Shown: positions 14,550 through 16,606 of the stretch, piece after piece
How the letters are laid out: every line of letters starts with the position of its first letter
Position numbering within the stretch: position 1 is the first letter of the stretch
Source of the DNA: an uncultured Caryophanales bacterium
Lineage (GTDB): Bacteria > Bacillota_I > Bacilli_A > RF39 > UBA660
NCBI GenBank assembly: GCA_937897245.1
Contig: CALCBO010000009.1
Span: forward strand, 1 to 16,606
Reading direction: 5' to 3'
DNA length: 16,606 nucleotides
The notes under the pieces: generated by a model
Told to the model about the DNA's origin: nothing
What the model saw: only the letters and a program-made list of their open reading frames with translations
Databases searched by the model: none
Position numbers and translations under genes: made by a program

Positions 14550-16044
14550 GAATAAAAAAGTAATAATAATTATCATATTAGTTTTCGCAATATGTTTTAC
14601 TTCAGGTTTCAAAAATGTCTCAAACAATCCTAATACATATTATAGAGTATATTTAGATGGAAAATCTCTAGGAATAATAGAATCAAAAAAATCATTTGAA
14701 GAATATGTTGATAAAAAACAAGAGGAAATAAAGAAAAAATATAAAGTAGATAAAGTATATTCTCCCACTAATCTAGATATAGTAAAAGAAAAGACATTTG
14801 ATACTAAATTAAAAACAAATGAAGAAATATATGAAGAAATAAAGGATAAATCTCCTTTTACAATAGATGGTTATTCTATAAAAGTAAAAGGAATTGATTC
14901 TAAAGACAGTGAAGGTAAAACAGTAAAAGGAAAAACAAATACAATTTACGTATTAGATAAAAGTGTATTTACTGAATCAATTGAAAAAACAGCTAAATCT
15001 TTTATTCCACCAGAAGAATATGATAAGTATGCTACAGATAGTCAAAAAGAAATAAAGGATACTGGTACAATTATTGATAATATTTATATTAAAAATAAGA
15101 TAACTATAAAAAAAGATAAAATTCCAGTTGATCAAACAATTTATCAAACCGAAGAAAATTTAAGTAAATATCTTTTGTTTGGAACTACTGAAAAACAAGC
15201 AACTTATACTATTCAAGATGGTGATACTATTAGTGATATAGCTTTTAATAATAAAATATCAGTAGAAGAATTCCTAATAGCTAATCCAAATCTTCAAGAT
15301 GAAAATAGTTTATTATCACCAGGACAAGAAGTAACATTAGGAATATTAAAACCACAAGTAAGTATAGTTGAAGAAGATCATGTAGTAAAAGATGAAGAAC
15401 AGAATTATTCTACAAAGATTGAAGAAGATCCAAATCAATATACAAGTTATTCACAAGTAAAACAAGAAGGAGTAAAAGGATTGAATCGAGTTACACAAAA
15501 AGTCCAAAAGGTAAATGGTGAAACAGTATCACTAGTAAGCTTATCTCAAGAAGTATTAAAAGAACCAACAGAAGAAATTATCGTCAAAGGAACTAAAGTT
15601 GGCGGTGGTTACGGTGGCTGGAGCGGTGGTTACGGTGATGTAATCATTAGTAAAGGAATGTTTGGTTGGCCAGCTACTTGTTCAACAGTTTCTTCTGGAT
15701 TTGGTTGGCGTTGGGGAACTCTTCATGATGGAACTGATATAGCAGGATGTGGATATGGTTCAAATATATTTGCTGCTGAGTCTGGAGAAGTAGTAACTGT
15801 GGGATATAAATATGATAATGGACAATATATTACAATAAGACATGACAATGGTTATTATACAATGTATGCTCATCTATGTAGTGGATGTACATACGTAAAA
15901 CAAGGTGAAAGAGTTCAAAGAGGACAACCTATAGGTGGTATGGGACAAACAGGTTTTGCGACAGGAGTTCACTTACATTATGCAATTTGGACTGGACCAC
16001 CATATGCAGGAGGAACAGCGTTAAACGCTATGAATTTCTATTAA
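14536..16044 (+). CDS. LysM-G5-M23 peptidoglycan endopeptidase, exported
   Basis: Probable cell-wall hydrolase anchored or secreted by an N-terminal hydrophobic segment (about 9-24, after NKNKK). Order: an unassigned mixed charged region at 30-215; LysM for glycan binding at about 223-268 (YTIQDGDTISDIAFNNKISVEE, ANPNLQD, LLSPGQEV); G5 domain at about 275-352; a glycine hinge GGGYGGWSGGYG at 356-367; and an M23 metallopeptidase domain at about 376-485 with zinc ligands His397 and Asp401 (HDGTDIAG) and catalytic or ligand His446 (YAHL), His479 and His481 (HLHYAIW). All key residues are present. The frame starts at ATG 14536, but GGAGG (14528-14532) is only 3 nt away; the in-frame GTG at 14542 has better spacing. 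It overlaps dnaB and is followed 1 bp later by walJ, so it belongs to the same operon. Confidence 0.88.
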   Translation: MLVNKNKKVIIIIILVFAICFTSGFKNVSNNPNTYYRVYLDGKSLGIIESKKSFEEYVDKKQEEIKKKYKVDKVYSPTNLDIVKEKTFDTKLKTNEEIYEEIKDKSPFTIDGYSIKVKGIDSKDSEGKTVKGKTNTIYVLDKSVFTESIEKTAKSFIPPEEYDKYATDSQKEIKDTGTIIDNIYIKNKITIKKDKIPVDQTIYQTEENLSKYLLFGTTEKQATYTIQDGDTISDIAFNNKISVEEFLIANPNLQDENSLLSPGQEVTLGILKPQVSIVEEDHVVKDEEQNYSTKIEEDPNQYTSYSQVKQEGVKGLNRVTQKVQKVNGETVSLVSLSQEVLKEPTEEIIVKGTKVGGGYGGWSGGYGDVIISKGMFGWPATCSTVSSGFGWRWGTLHDGTDIAGCGYGSNIFAAESGEVVTVGYKYDNGQYITIRHDNGYYTMYAHLCSGCTYVKQGERVQRGQPIGGMGQTGFATGVHLHYAIWTGPPYAGGTALNAMNFY

Positions 16045-16045
16045 A

Positions 16046-16606
16046 ATGAAAGTAAAAACAATAGCCAGTGGCTCAAAAGGAAATTGTACTATCATATTAT
16101 GTGATAAAACAAATATAATTATAGATATGGGAATTTCCTACTTAACTTTGAAAAAAAGTTTAGCAGAAAATTCCCTTTCTTTTAGTGATTTTTCTGGATT
16201 ATTAATAACCCATTGTCATAAAGATCATACTAAGGGTATTCCAACTTTAATAAAGAATACTAATCTAAAAGTGTATATTCCAGAAGAAATGTATGATAGT
16301 CTAAAAGATATTGTCCCATATTCAAGATGTGAATTTATTGATGACAAATTCTCAATAAATGACATAAACATAGAATTAATTCATACTTCCCATGATGCTC
16401 CATATTCAGTAGGCTTTATTATTAACCATCAAAACAAAAGTCTAGCATATGTAACTGACACGGGTTACTTAAATAGAAAATACTTAGCAAAAATGGTTAG
16501 TAAAGATGCCTATATTATCGAAAGTAATCATGATGAAATAATGCTAATGGATGGTCCTTATCCCAGATTCTTAAAAGAAAGAGTAATTAGTGATAAAGGA
16601 CATTTA
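16046..16606 (+). CDS. walJ: WalJ (YycJ) MBL-fold hydrolase, 3' end outside window
   Basis: The first 187 codons of the metallo-beta-lactamase-fold protein WalJ/YycJ, usually the last gene of the walRKHIJ operon; it is a probable exonuclease or hydrolase linked to coordinating replication and cell division. Visible: IASGSKGNCT at 6-15, the metal motif HCHKDH at 56-61, a second His in IHTSHDAP, YVTDTGY (third metal aspartate), and ESNHD followed by SDKGHL at the window edge. The family is about 265 residues, so roughly the last third is cut off. The ATG is 1 bp after the M23 stop, with no separate ribosome binding site, so it is read by coupling. The usual partners walR, walK, walH and walI are not beside it. 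Confidence 0.92.
   Translation, partial: MKVKTIASGSKGNCTIILCDKTNIIIDMGISYLTLKKSLAENSLSFSDFSGLLITHCHKDHTKGIPTLIKNTNLKVYIPEEMYDSLKDIVPYSRCEFIDDKFSINDINIELIHTSHDAPYSVGFIINHQNKSLAYVTDTGYLNRKYLAKMVSKDAYIIESNHDEIMLMDGPYPRFLKERVISDKGHL

Overview
The window reads as an origin-proximal piece of chromosome from a low-GC Bacillota lineage with a reduced genome, probably Bacilli/Erysipelotrichia or an RF39-like gut Mollicutes relative. The evidence is the very AT-rich sequence, purine-rich GGAGG-type ribosome binding sites, and a gene order matching the B. subtilis origin region: (mnmG)-rsmG-noc-parA-parB ... DUF951 ... ychF-rpsF-ssb-rpsR ... GdpP-type DHH-rplI-dnaB(dnaC) ... walJ. All proteins read intact in the standard bacterial code, with TGG for Trp. 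No sporulation gene (yyaC, spo0-type) is seen. The exact taxon cannot be fixed from sequence reading alone.

Layout. 1-602: AT-rich, non-coding, with an 11-bp tandem repeat at the edge and several perfect inverted repeats. 603-773: only the last 56 codons of mnmG, so the tRNA-modification gene is broken at the left or the window covers a rearrangement or assembly join. 766-4648: rsmG, then two ParB-family genes (noc-like and parB) flanking parA, i.e. chromosome segregation and nucleoid occlusion. 4687-8418: a DUF951 gene followed by three genes not expected here: an AbgT-type transporter, a convergent AraC-type regulator whose frame runs 148 bp antisense into the transporter, and a solitary VirD4/TraG-like ATPase without membrane helices. 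8489-10360: ychF and, directly abutting it, a divergent PgeF/YfiH-like protein. 10486-11665: the rpsF-ssb-rpsR operon, with a strong promoter, a likely S6:S18 autoregulatory leader and a terminator. 11690-16606: a second operon made of a soluble DHH-DHHA1 c-di-AMP phosphodiesterase-like protein, rplI, the replicative helicase, a LysM/G5/M23 peptidoglycan hydrolase and the start of walJ. walRKHI and purA, often found here in relatives, are absent.

Together the genes cover origin segregation, replication (SSB, helicase), ribosome maturation (RsmG, S6, S18, L9, YchF), cyclic-dinucleotide turnover and cell-wall cleavage. No tRNA, rRNA, CRISPR array, transposase or canonical parS/Noc-binding site was seen. 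I do not see a proven new system. The best leads are the orphan VirD4-like ATPase, the noc-like protein with a ~190-residue low-complexity linker, the altered DHHA1 glycine motif, and the truncated mnmG junction.
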